Source: Bacteroidales bacterium
GTDB taxonomy: Bacteria > Bacteroidota > Bacteroidia > Bacteroidales > UBA932
Assembly: GCA_017454265.1 (NCBI GenBank)
Contig: JAFTDJ010000037.1
Location: 1-48,103 of the forward strand
Reading direction: 5' to 3'
DNA: 48,103 nucleotides
Position 1 is the stretch's first letter. Every line of letters begins with the position of its first letter. Positions 34,285 to 42,087 of the stretch are shown piece after piece. Made by a program: the position numbers and the translations under genes. The notes under the pieces are model-generated. The model worked only from the letters and a program-made list of their open reading frames with translations. It searched no databases and was not told the DNA's origin.

Positions 34285-34484
34285 CATTCTTGCCGTCCCT
34301 ATTCTCCGCCGATGTTTACCAAATGTTTGCCAAGTAAAGAAAAATACGCCTTCAAACAATCTAGAAAGCGTATTAATGTGCCTCGGGCGGTGACACAAAT
34401 TCTAAATTGAATTAAATCGGATTAAATAAAGATAAATTGTAAATCAGCAATTTACGAGATTGTTAATTGGGCTCAATTTAATGA
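34285..34484. other. AT-rich gene-free spacer
   Basis: No coding sequence, terminator or promoter was recognised. The stretch is strongly AT-rich from 34390 (repeated AATTAAAT-like words) and ends at the GTGGGGCA that begins the IS remnant. Confidence 0.5.
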
Positions 34485-34707
34485 TGTGGGGCAGAAATCA
34501 GGTTTTGTGGGGCAAAGTTTGTATATTTGCCCCACGGACTTTTTAAACTGCCTTAATTTCAGTAAATTCAATTCGCTGTACTCAGTGGCTACATACTTCA
34601 ACACTGAGGAAAAGTGCCAACGAGCCATCGTTGAGTCTCGTTGGTCAGATGGTGACATTATCTGCCCCTACTGCGGTCAGCACCACTGTCACAAGAGAGC
34701 CGGGTAG
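34485..34707 (+). mobile_element. IS1595-family transposase remnant, N-terminal scrap
   Basis: The frame ending at 34707 contains FNSLYSVATYFNTEEKCQRA, VESRWSDGDIICPYCGQHH and stops after CHKRAG. This is the N-terminal region and first half of the zinc ribbon of an IS1595-type transposase; the DDE domain is absent, so the copy is dead. The leader has perfect 10-bp inverted repeats (34507-34516 and 34526-34535) and an 8-base GTGGGGCA repeated 22 bases apart (34485 and 34507), which may be an IS end. Confidence 0.65.
34507..34535. repeat. Inverted repeat in the IS1595 remnant leader
   Basis: GTGGGGCAAA and TTTGCCCCAC are exact reverse complements separated by nine bases (GTTTGTATA). The right arm overlaps TATATTTG (34522-34529), a -7-box match, so the stem could sit over the transposase promoter. 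Confidence 0.6.
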
Positions 34708-34958
34708 GTCCTGGGTGAGTTAAAATCGCCACCCCGGGTATAAGGAGATGTACGGTAGCTACTCACGTATTCCTGACTGGGTTATTTTTGCACTTCCCCC
34801 CAAAAAAATTTTTGAAATAATTGATTATATATTTTTTTGTTAAAAGAATAGTTTGTATATTGACGGCTTAAATATTGACCATTTTATTTGCCCAAGGTCC
34901 CGTGGCCGGAGAGGAAGGGACGGCAGGGCAAAGGATTCGTTAAATATACGTTAGTCAA
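34708..34958. other. Leader region of the fimbrial operon
   Basis: No gene. From 34797 to 34880 the sequence is very AT-rich and contains runs of A and T; no full TTG-N20-TAnnTTTG match is visible, although TAGTTTG at 34849-34855 is close to a -7 box. The fimbrial operon promoter is probably in this stretch. Confidence 0.4.
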
Positions 34959-36134
34959 GTGCTCAGGAAGTGTATTCATATGGTCTTGCCGATGGTGGTG
35001 GTGCTGTTCTTCTCTACAGGGAAGGCGGCTGCGCAGACTGCTGCACGCGACAGCCTCACGCTGGAAGTCTTCTTCCAGCGTGAGGACGCCAGCATCGACT
35101 TCGGCTACATGGACAATGACAAGCGCATCCAGGCCTTCCATGATGCGTGGAAACACCTGCAGCGCACGCCAGACAGCCAGGTGAAGGACGTGCTGGTCAC
35201 AGGATATGCCTCCCCGGACGGCCCCGAGGGACTAAACCGGCGCCTGTCTAAGGAGCGCGCCCAGAACCTGGGCAACTTCATCGACAATCTGCTGAAGGTG
35301 GACCCTTCCGCCATACATTATAATAATATAGTAGTAGCGGGCGCCGCCAAGGACCGTCAGCTCCAGCGCAAGGCCACCGTCCGTCTGGCCTACCAGACCC
35401 TCCGGGAGGCAGAAGAAGTTGCCCCCCCCTCCCAGCCTAAAGCAGAACCTACGGTCATAGCCGAGCCGGAAACCGTCGCAGAGCCGGAAGTCAAGGAAGA
35501 GCCGGAACCTGTCATAGAGCCCGTACCGGTGGTAGCTGCGCCCTTCGCGGCACCCGCCCAGGCCCCTGCAGACAAGTCCTACCTCTTCTCCCTCCGCACC
35601 AACCTCCTCCTCCCTGCGCTCAACGTGGGTATCGAGGTGCCTCTCGGCAGTCACTGGTCCGTGGGGGCCGACTGGTACTACCCCTGGCTCTGGCGTCCCA
35701 AGCACGCACAGGGCGTGGACTATTCCGGCTGGTGCGTAGAAGCCCTGGGCCTGAACCTGGAAGGCCGCTACTGGTTCCGCAGCCACAAGGTGAACGGACA
35801 AAGAACCGCCCCCACAGGCCACTCCGTAGGCCTTTACGCCATGGCCGGATACTACGACTTCGAGCGCAACTACAAAGGCCTGCAGGGCGAATATGCCACG
35901 GTGGGCGTGGACTATCTCTATGCCATTCCCGTCTTCAAGAAGAAACTGCGCCTGGAACTTTCCCTGGGCGTGGGCTACTTCTACTCCCTCGCGCGTAATT
36001 ATGAGGTATACTCCCAGGGCGGAAAGGGTTACAAGGTGAAGGACATGGCCAAGAGCATCCAGTACTTCGGCCCCACCAAGGCCACCGTCTCGCTGGTCAT
36101 TCCCATCTATGGCAAGAAAGGAGGCAACAAATGA
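34959..36134 (+). CDS. OmpA-DUF3575 fimbrial accessory outer-membrane protein
   Basis: A 391-aa protein. Signal peptide, then an OmpA-like peptidoglycan-binding half (about 30-135: VLVTGYASPDGPEGLNRRLS, RAQNLGNFI), a Pro/Glu linker (about 150-195, repeating A-E-P-E) and a DUF3575 beta-barrel (from about residue 200, LFSLRTNLLLPALNVGIEVP to YFGPTKATVSLVIPIYG). Such proteins head type V fimbrial operons and may anchor or secrete the fimbria. The GTG at 34959 is used because it leaves an Arg/Lys-containing N-region; ATG 34980 is an alternative. It overlaps the next gene by ATGA. Confidence 0.82.
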   Translation: MLRKCIHMVLPMVVVLFFSTGKAAAQTAARDSLTLEVFFQREDASIDFGYMDNDKRIQAFHDAWKHLQRTPDSQVKDVLVTGYASPDGPEGLNRRLSKERAQNLGNFIDNLLKVDPSAIHYNNIVVAGAAKDRQLQRKATVRLAYQTLREAEEVAPPSQPKAEPTVIAEPETVAEPEVKEEPEPVIEPVPVVAAPFAAPAQAPADKSYLFSLRTNLLLPALNVGIEVPLGSHWSVGADWYYPWLWRPKHAQGVDYSGWCVEALGLNLEGRYWFRSHKVNGQRTAPTGHSVGLYAMAGYYDFERNYKGLQGEYATVGVDYLYAIPVFKKKLRLELSLGVGYFYSLARNYEVYSQGGKGYKVKDMAKSIQYFGPTKATVSLVIPIYGKKGGNK

Positions 36135-37114
36135 GAAAAGGCCTCCTCATAACGCTCATGGCCATCAGCGCGCTTGTCTCCTGCAAGCGTATTCCGCTGT
36201 ACAACCGCGAAACCAACCTGGAGCTGGAGCTGGAACTCAATCTGGACCTGGACCTGCAGCTGGACCTGGATATTGACGTGGACATCGAACTGGAAATGGC
36301 CACCATCAAGGAGCCGGAGTACCTGAAGACCAACTTCTACGACCCCCAGACCGGCCAGATGGTCTACTCCCAGTTCGTGGGCACCTACGGCGGCGCCCTT
36401 TCCCTGGGCCCGGGCCGATACACCATGCTCATCTACTCCTTCGGTACGGAATACATACAGGTACGCGGGGAGAACGACCTCAACACCATCGAGGCCTTTA
36501 CCTCGGACATCACGGAATCCAAGCTGAAGACCCTGCAGAAGTTCACGGGTGCCACCAAGGCCGAAGACCCGACTATCATCTATGCCCCGGACCACCTGCT
36601 GGTAACCCGCCAGGAAGTAGAGATCCCGGAGTTCTCCGGCGAAAGCCAGACCATTACCATCTCCTCCGTGGTGCAGACCATCGTGGATACCTACATCTTC
36701 GAGGTACACACCGTGGTGGGAGCCGAATACATCGAGAGCGCCGAAGCCTTCGTGACCAATCAGTCCCGGAGCAGTTTCTTCGGCAAGGGTGAGATCTCGC
36801 AGGACCCGGTCACCATCTGGTTCCCGGTGGGCGTGGACCGCGACAAAGGCTGTCTGTACACGGTGTTCAACACCTTCGGCAAGCTTCCGGGTGCCAGTGA
36901 GTCCCTCCTGCACATCTTCGTGCGCGACACCGGCGGCAACGCGTACACCTTCTCGGTGGACATCACCGACCAGTTTGACAACGACCCCGACAACGAACAT
37001 CATATTGTGATCGAGGAGCCCATAGACATCCCCGAGCCGGAGAGCAATGCGGGCGGTATTGCGCCCAGCGTGGACCCGTGGAGCGAAGAAAATGTGGATG
37101 TGCCCATTGGATAG
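36131..37114 (+). CDS. DUF5119-like fimbrial lipoprotein with Leu/acid alternation
   Basis: A 327-aa lipoprotein (ISALVSC, Cys18) with the DUF5119-type beginning (IPLYNRE). Residues 29-56 alternate strictly hydrophobic and polar/acidic (Leu/Ile/Val against Glu/Asp/Asn/Gln) for 27 positions, ending at M56. The rest is beta-rich and ends in an acidic tail. DUF5119 proteins accompany fimbrillins in Bacteroidales and are thought to be minor or anchoring subunits. It lies between the DUF3575 gene (ATGA overlap) and the major fimbrillin. Confidence 0.75.
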   Translation: MRKGLLITLMAISALVSCKRIPLYNRETNLELELELNLDLDLQLDLDIDVDIELEMATIKEPEYLKTNFYDPQTGQMVYSQFVGTYGGALSLGPGRYTMLIYSFGTEYIQVRGENDLNTIEAFTSDITESKLKTLQKFTGATKAEDPTIIYAPDHLLVTRQEVEIPEFSGESQTITISSVVQTIVDTYIFEVHTVVGAEYIESAEAFVTNQSRSSFFGKGEISQDPVTIWFPVGVDRDKGCLYTVFNTFGKLPGASESLLHIFVRDTGGNAYTFSVDITDQFDNDPDNEHHIVIEEPIDIPEPESNAGGIAPSVDPWSEENVDVPIG

Positions 37115-37184
37115 TGAACTTAACACTAAATAGAAAACAATTAACTACTAACAACTTATATATCATTTTAAAGTATTAAGTATT

Positions 37185-38186
37185 ATGAAAAAAACCATTA
37201 TTCTTTCCACAGTGGCCATCGTAGCGATGGTGGGCTGCGCCAAAGTGCAGGACACCTACACTGGTGCTCCTGAGAGCCGGGAGATTGCCTTCCAGGCGCT
37301 CACCACGCCCGCCACACGTGCTGCCATCGACGGAGCCGTTTTCACTCCTAATACAATGGAGGTTGCTGCATGGGATGTTACCAATAGCCGTGACTTCTTT
37401 ACTGCCACTACTTTCACTAAAGATGCGACCACATGGAAAGGTAGCAAGTACTGGCCCCTGTCCGCTGCTTACATCAACTTCCTCGCTTATGCCGAACTCA
37501 ATGCTGGTTCTGCAACTTGGGATCTCGCTGGTGCAGATAAGGCTGCCAGTGGTGTAACTCTCGTTATGGCCGACAATAAGACTGCCCAGAAGGACCTGAT
37601 GTATGCTATCGGTAATGGTGCGGTAACTAAGAGTGGCAACAACCTGACCTTCCCGACCAACGTTCCTATGACATTCAAGCACGCTCAAGCTTGGGTTCGC
37701 TTCATGGCGGATACTTATGATTCAGCCTCTGGCGACAAGGTGACTCTGACATCCATTACCCTCAACGGTGCCAAGTACAATGGTACTTTCACTGTTACCC
37801 ACACGAACTACAATGCTAGTTCTTCTCAGGGCGTGTCAGGTGCTTGGAGTGCTCTTGGCGTTACCGCTGATGTAAATGTTCCTAACTGGACTCCCGCAGC
37901 TATAGCTTATGATTCCTCAGGCGATGGTGTTTATGTAGGCGACGGTCTCCTCATTGTTCCTGATGATAACGCTGCCACTGCCGACTGGACTAGCTTCACC
38001 ATTGCATACACGCTGGATGGCAATGCTTATACTTATACTTACACTCCTGCAACTGCTGCTGACGCCAATGTTGATCAGGCAAAGAAGTACACCTTTAAGA
38101 TCAATTTCCATCTCCACGAGATTGAGATTCTGCCCGACGTTACCGACTGGGTAGAAGGTGGCCCTACTGCCGTTCCTGTTTTCTAG
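37185..38186 (+). CDS. Major fimbrillin family lipoprotein
   Basis: A 333-aa lipoprotein (MVGC, Cys18) with the fimbrillin pattern: REIAFQAL strand, then an Arg at residue 45 in PATRAAIDG, where trypsin-like proteases of this group usually cut, YWPLSAAYINFLAYAEL, PMTFKHAQAWVRF and a C-terminal strand ending in VTDWVEGG. T-ending codons (GCT, GGT, ACT) are far more frequent than in neighbouring genes, as expected for a highly expressed subunit. Of the five fimbrillins it is the best candidate for the stalk protein. The 70-base leader is A-rich. Confidence 0.82.
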   Translation: MKKTIILSTVAIVAMVGCAKVQDTYTGAPESREIAFQALTTPATRAAIDGAVFTPNTMEVAAWDVTNSRDFFTATTFTKDATTWKGSKYWPLSAAYINFLAYAELNAGSATWDLAGADKAASGVTLVMADNKTAQKDLMYAIGNGAVTKSGNNLTFPTNVPMTFKHAQAWVRFMADTYDSASGDKVTLTSITLNGAKYNGTFTVTHTNYNASSSQGVSGAWSALGVTADVNVPNWTPAAIAYDSSGDGVYVGDGLLIVPDDNAATADWTSFTIAYTLDGNAYTYTYTPATAADANVDQAKKYTFKINFHLHEIEILPDVTDWVEGGPTAVPVF

Positions 38187-38205
38187 TCTAAAAGACTCTT
38201 TTCAT

Positions 38206-38231
38206 CCGGCCGGGCCTGACCGCCCGTCCGG
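38206..38231 (+). terminator. Hairpin after the major fimbrillin gene
   Basis: CCGGCCGGGC (38206-38215) pairs with GCCCGTCCGG (38222-38231) with one mismatch around a six-base loop. There is no T run after it, so it may act as a 3'-end stabiliser or partial terminator that lets the major subunit be made in excess of those downstream. Confidence 0.5.
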
Positions 38232-38256
38232 GTGCCAATAACCACCCGTTCTTTGA

Positions 38257-38273
38257 CATACTGACACAGAGAT
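38257..38273 (+). repeat. Left 17-bp inverted repeat of cassette
   Basis: Perfect match to the right repeat. It is preceded by GTTCTTTGA; the right repeat is preceded by the related GTTCTTTAA. Confidence 0.85.
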
Positions 38274-38344
38274 TTTTTCGTCAAAACACTTGGCGAAACG
38301 GAATAGAATTTGTAGCTTCGTAGCCGTTAAAGATTATGTGAGTT

Positions 38345-38542
38345 ATGGAAACGAGGAAGTTCAAACAAGTGCCGTCGATTAACCGTGTTGGCGGGCGGAA
38401 TCCGGAGATTCCTAACCCTGTCATTGTGAGTTACGGATCTAAAAAGCCTGGCCATGCACGTGTTATTACCCGCCCCATGCGTTCAGATTCACGCACCATT
38501 GGTGCTGGAGAACCCATCAACTGGGATGAAGTGTATCGTTGA
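38345..38542 (+). CDS. Small basic protein, 65 aa, unknown
   Basis: Opens METRKFKQVPSINRVGGRNP, is rich in Arg, Lys, Pro and Gly, has no membrane segment, and ends in GEPINWDEVYR. It overlaps the retropepsin-like frame by 89 bases, which is much for two independent genes; one possibility is a small partner protein, another a single gene broken by a frameshift. I do not recognise a family. Confidence 0.45.
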   Translation: METRKFKQVPSINRVGGRNPEIPNPVIVSYGSKKPGHARVITRPMRSDSRTIGAGEPINWDEVYR

Positions 38543-38873
38543 CGCAAAGATTGACACTGGCTCTTTCGCCACTGTCATCTCATCGGCAACCCTTACCAAA
38601 TTACAATTAGACCCTTTTACGGAAGACTGGGTAGAACTGGCCAATGGTGAACCTGCCAAAAGCCGGGTCTGCATGTGCCGCGTCCACCTTTCAGACAAGG
38701 ACGAAACGCTGGACATGCCCATCTACGTGATGAACAGCAAAAACGAACAAGCGCTGGTGGGGATGGACATTCTGTCCCTTGGAGACTTTTCGGCCAATCA
38801 CATTGAAACCCGCGACGGGCAAAAATGGTTGCGCTTCAAATTCAGCCTGACCGACAGCAACTGGTTCAAATAG
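38454..38873 (+). CDS. Retropepsin-like aspartic protease, 139 aa
   Basis: The protein has the single-lobe retropepsin pattern: a strand (PLVLENPSTGMKCIVDAK), the catalytic I-D-T-G-S (Asp34 in this numbering), TVIS, LQLDP, and then the second hydrophobic motif ALVGMDILSLGDF. Retropepsin-like proteins of about this size act as dimers. The start could be ATG 38454 or ATG 38526; the longer form keeps the first strand. It lacks a signal peptide, so it is cytoplasmic unless exported by another route. It lies inside the inverted-repeat cassette in a fimbrial operon. Its substrate is unknown. Confidence 0.6.
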   Translation: MHVLLPAPCVQIHAPLVLENPSTGMKCIVDAKIDTGSFATVISSATLTKLQLDPFTEDWVELANGEPAKSRVCMCRVHLSDKDETLDMPIYVMNSKNEQALVGMDILSLGDFSANHIETRDGQKWLRFKFSLTDSNWFK

Positions 38874-38883
38874 TTCTTTAATC

Positions 38884-38930
38884 ATCTCTGTGTCAGTATG
38901 GTTTTGAACGGAGACTATAGACACAGAGAT
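38884..38930 (+). promoter_or_regulatory. Right repeat plus third copy: hairpin over a fimbrillin start
   Basis: The right repeat (38884-38900) is followed by a third, 11-base copy of GACACAGAGAT at 38920-38930, in the orientation of the left repeat. The arms 38884-38894 and 38920-38930 pair perfectly around a 25-base loop. The last two bases are the A and T of the start codon at 38929, so the stem would cover the initiation site in the mRNA. Confidence 0.55.
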
Positions 38931-39996
38931 GAAACGGAAGTTCATATATAGGCAATTCCTCCTGCTGGCAGCCCTGCTGGCGGCGGGAGTGGTTTCCTGC
39001 AACAAGGAGCCGGCGGAGGTGGTGCCGATGGAGCCGGAGATAGGGGTAAGCGTTATAGATGCAGAGGAGACTCGGGCAGCTGTGCTATATGAATCTACGG
39101 CAGGCTTGAGGTCAGAAATGACCCATGAAGGCGGCGGGTCGGCCTTCATCCATACGGACGCATACTGGGACGGAACCACAACCAAGTATTTCAACTCCCA
39201 TATCTTCTACTTTGCAGCCGTAACCAACTGGCGTTTTGCCGACGGGGGAGGAAACATTGTCCATTTCTATTGGCCTCCGGACGATTCTTACCTGAATTTC
39301 CTGGCCTATGCGCCGGAGACGCTCACATACACGGGGGTAACCATCGGCTCATACACAGACCGCGTACCCACCTTCAACTGCAATCTGCCGGTGGCCGACA
39401 ATCAGACCTTCTCTTCCGGAGCCATATCCATGAAGGAGTTCATCTATGCTTTCGAGGCCCATAAGAATAAGACGAATGACGCAGAATCCGGCGTAACGCT
39501 TCAATTCACCCACCCGCTGGCGGCCGTTTACATCTCTATTGCAAGTGCCAAACAGCGTATGACGCTGAACAGTGTTACCTTTAAGCGTATATATAAGAAA
39601 GGAACAGGTACTTATAACAGTGTAGGGCCCACCACGGACTGGGACCCGGATACCAGTGACGGAACCATCGATTTCACCATAAGCATTGGCGGTGTCATGG
39701 GAACGGACATGCATACCGGTTCCACCTACGGCCCGTTCATCGTAATGCCGCAGGACATGACCGGCAGAACTGAATTGGCCGATATCAAGATGGTGGTTAA
39801 TTATACGCCTTACGGCGGTGTGGCCACCAACTCTTCCGAAATTAGCATCACGTCACTCACCACCACGGCATGGGTGCCCTCCAAAAAGTACACTTATGCG
39901 CTTGACCTGGGTACTGATGACGGAGCCGTAAACGTCAATATCTCGGTGACCGACTGGGACAATAGGGGGAGTTATACTGAAACTGATGTGGACTAG
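38929..39996 (+). CDS. Fimbrillin family lipoprotein, accessory
   Basis: A 355-aa lipoprotein (VVSC, Cys24) with an Arg at residue 49 (EETRAAV) at the place where fimbrillins are usually trimmed, then fimbrillin beta-sandwich motifs (YFNSHIFYFAAV, HFYWPPDDSYLNFLAYAP, MKEFIYAF, LQFTHPLAAVYISI, WVPSKKYTYALDLG, VTDWDN). Probably a minor or tip-complex subunit. Five bases separate its stop from the next start at 40001. Confidence 0.82.
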   Translation: MKRKFIYRQFLLLAALLAAGVVSCNKEPAEVVPMEPEIGVSVIDAEETRAAVLYESTAGLRSEMTHEGGGSAFIHTDAYWDGTTTKYFNSHIFYFAAVTNWRFADGGGNIVHFYWPPDDSYLNFLAYAPETLTYTGVTIGSYTDRVPTFNCNLPVADNQTFSSGAISMKEFIYAFEAHKNKTNDAESGVTLQFTHPLAAVYISIASAKQRMTLNSVTFKRIYKKGTGTYNSVGPTTDWDPDTSDGTIDFTISIGGVMGTDMHTGSTYGPFIVMPQDMTGRTELADIKMVVNYTPYGGVATNSSEISITSLTTTAWVPSKKYTYALDLGTDDGAVNVNISVTDWDNRGSYTETDVD

Positions 39997-40000
39997 AACC

Positions 40001-41083
40001 ATGAAGGATAGGATAATCATATTGTCACTTTTGACCTTGTCTGGACTGCTGTTTAGCGCCTGTCAGACCATAGACATCTTCCCACGGGAAAAAGCCTGTG
40101 TGGAACTTGTGGAATTGTCGGCAGTCATGAATGACAGACCGGAAACCCGTACACCGATTGAAGGAATAAGTTATCCGTTCAGTGTGGCCGTATGGGCTTC
40201 CACCACTTCATGCTCCTATCCCAACGTAGGCAAAGACGGAACTTCTGGAGTCTCTTATCAGGTGGATAAGCACCTTACGGCCACGTTCAACCAGTCCTCC
40301 ACTACTTTGAACGGCCCGGACAACAGCGGTGTCCGATATCCTTACAACGAAGGCGGTGATCCTGTGTTTGCCAATGTCTATTTCGTGGGGCTTTACCCTT
40401 CCTTGGGATGGTCAACCGCATCCGGTACCAACGCCGCGTTTACCTTTGACGGTTCCAAAGATGCCATGTACGCCCCGCAAGTTTCCGGAAACGGAGATCC
40501 TGCCACGTCGGCACCAACCCTCACTTTTTACCATCTGCTCACATACCTGCGCTTCAATATCATTGCCGAGAGTGACGCGGCCCAGAATGCGTGGGGCAGG
40601 CTCACCAGTATCAAGCTCACCAAGCAGAACAACGGTGCGTCCAACCCCATGAACAATCTTTCCATAAGCCTGGATTCCCCTGTCCCGGCCAACATTGGAG
40701 CTATAGAGGCCAAGTCTACTTTTACCTCTTCTGTGAGCCAGCTTTCGCTCTATGCGAATGGTACAAATACGGTTTTTCCTGCCTCGGCATACACCATCCC
40801 CACATCGGCAGCTACTCCTGCAGCTTATGTCATTTGTGCCCCCGTTACCGCTTCTGATGCAAGCGGAACCAATGAGTATACGTTGACCATCAATACCGAG
40901 AAACGGGCCCCTGTCATTGTGGGTGTAAACCTGAAATCCGGGTTAAGTACCTATTATTCGGGAAGCACCATGGGTAAAGAGTTTACGGTCAACCTTACAT
41001 TCACGCTCAACCATATTGCCGCTTCGGCTACGGTAAATGGTTGGACGACGGGCGGAATCGGCAAGGAAGATGTTTCAGAATAA
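40001..41083 (+). CDS. Fimbrillin family lipoprotein, accessory
   Basis: The start at ATG 40001 (MKDRIIILSLLTLSGLLFSA, Cys21) is chosen over the in-frame ATG 39986, which lies inside the upstream gene. The 360-aa protein has an Arg at residue 50 (PETRTPI), YPFSVAVWASTTS, GVRYPYNEGGDPVFANVYFV, DAMYAPQVSGNG, TLTFYHLLTYLRFNI and a C-terminal VNLTFTLNHIAASATVNGW strand, all typical of fimbrillin accessory subunits. Similar in layout to the gene following. Confidence 0.82.
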   Translation: MKDRIIILSLLTLSGLLFSACQTIDIFPREKACVELVELSAVMNDRPETRTPIEGISYPFSVAVWASTTSCSYPNVGKDGTSGVSYQVDKHLTATFNQSSTTLNGPDNSGVRYPYNEGGDPVFANVYFVGLYPSLGWSTASGTNAAFTFDGSKDAMYAPQVSGNGDPATSAPTLTFYHLLTYLRFNIIAESDAAQNAWGRLTSIKLTKQNNGASNPMNNLSISLDSPVPANIGAIEAKSTFTSSVSQLSLYANGTNTVFPASAYTIPTSAATPAAYVICAPVTASDASGTNEYTLTINTEKRAPVIVGVNLKSGLSTYYSGSTMGKEFTVNLTFTLNHIAASATVNGWTTGGIGKEDVSE

Positions 41084-41092
41084 ATGGAATAG

Positions 41093-42082
41093 ATGAGGAC
41101 GAGATACATCATATATTTTATAGCGCTTGCAACCATTTCGTCATGTGTCGGCCTTCAGGATGACAGGCAGGACGCAATTGATGGTGAGCGCATTGCCGTA
41201 TGTGCGGGAATTGGAGATCCTTCAGTTGTCTCCCGAGCGCTTACCTATTATGGTTATACCACCCCGTCAGATGATCATCCGCTGGAAGCCATAGTCTGGT
41301 TTACCGATGATGAAAACGGCACAACCCAGTTTGCCAACACGGGTTCTGCTACCACCCTTCCTCGTTATAGTGATGTTACCTTTGTCAGTGGAGGAATGAC
41401 CTTCCCTGATTCGGATGTTCTGCCATATACGGCCGGGAAAGCCACCTATGCGGTGGGCTTTTGGCCCAAAACGTCATGGACGCCCATCTCCAGCAACACC
41501 CAGGCGACTCATGCCATCACCGGGCAGGAAGATTTGATGTTTGCCCCCAAGATCACCGCGGCGGCAGATGCGCACTTTTCCCCTCTGGCGCCGTTGAATT
41601 TCGGTCATCTGCTCACATGGATAAAAATCCGTGTAGCCGCTTCCGGAAGTGAAGCCATTGCTGCATGGGGAAAGATTACCAGCATTACCATTGCCAGCAA
41701 AACGTCCCTTACCGTATCGCTGAACGGGGATCTTGATGATGTTACATACAATACGGACGGAGATATTGTGGCCTTTTCCAACCCTTCGGGTACCGCTCTC
41801 ACCACCAGCGCCAATGAGCTGGCTTCCGTGTTCTGTGCCCCCACGGCATCGGCCCAGTATATCATCACCATCAAATCTGAGAACGAGACTGGCGGGAAAG
41901 CGGTAACCGTAAACTTGGTAGACTTGGATAAAGATCCCATTGCCTCCAGCATTGCCGCCACACAGGGCAAGGAATTTATCATCACCCTGACATTCCAGCC
42001 CTTCAACATGATTGATGCCGTTGGAAAGGGTCTGGCGGACTGGACCAACGAAAATGTTCCTATTTCCGGACCGGTATCATAG
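41093..42082 (+). CDS. Fimbrillin family lipoprotein, accessory
   Basis: A 329-aa lipoprotein (ATISSC, Cys18) with Arg48 (VVSRALTYY) as possible trimming site. DLMFAPKITAAAD, LNFGHLLTWIKIRVAA and FIITLTFQPFNMIDAVG align by eye with the preceding protein, so these two genes look like a tandem duplication that has diverged. It likely forms part of the fimbrial tip complex. It starts nine bases after the preceding stop. Confidence 0.82.
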   Translation: MRTRYIIYFIALATISSCVGLQDDRQDAIDGERIAVCAGIGDPSVVSRALTYYGYTTPSDDHPLEAIVWFTDDENGTTQFANTGSATTLPRYSDVTFVSGGMTFPDSDVLPYTAGKATYAVGFWPKTSWTPISSNTQATHAITGQEDLMFAPKITAAADAHFSPLAPLNFGHLLTWIKIRVAASGSEAIAAWGKITSITIASKTSLTVSLNGDLDDVTYNTDGDIVAFSNPSGTALTTSANELASVFCAPTASAQYIITIKSENETGGKAVTVNLVDLDKDPIASSIAATQGKEFIITLTFQPFNMIDAVGKGLADWTNENVPISGPVS

Positions 42083-42087
42083 GTGTC

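Larger units (their letters stand above)
38257..38900. mobile_element. Cassette bounded by perfect 17-bp inverted repeats
   Basis: CATACTGACACAGAGAT at 38257-38273 is the exact reverse complement of ATCTCTGTGTCAGTATG at 38884-38900. The 610 bases between hold a 65-aa ORF and an overlapping retropepsin-like ORF, and no transposase or integrase. No clear target duplication flanks the repeats. The cassette separates the major fimbrillin from the accessory subunits. It could be a non-autonomous element or an invertible segment; type is uncertain. Confidence 0.45.

Noticed and set aside
38345-38873. Classical toxin-antitoxin pair in the repeat cassette
   Set aside because: Neither protein has a known toxin fold, and the 89-base overlap is too long for a usual coupled pair.
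38257-38900. Capsule-style invertible promoter (Mpi type)
   Set aside because: The repeats do not resemble the known Mpi recognition sequence as I remember it, the interval is long and coding, and no good promoter lies inside; inversion is kept only as a possibility.
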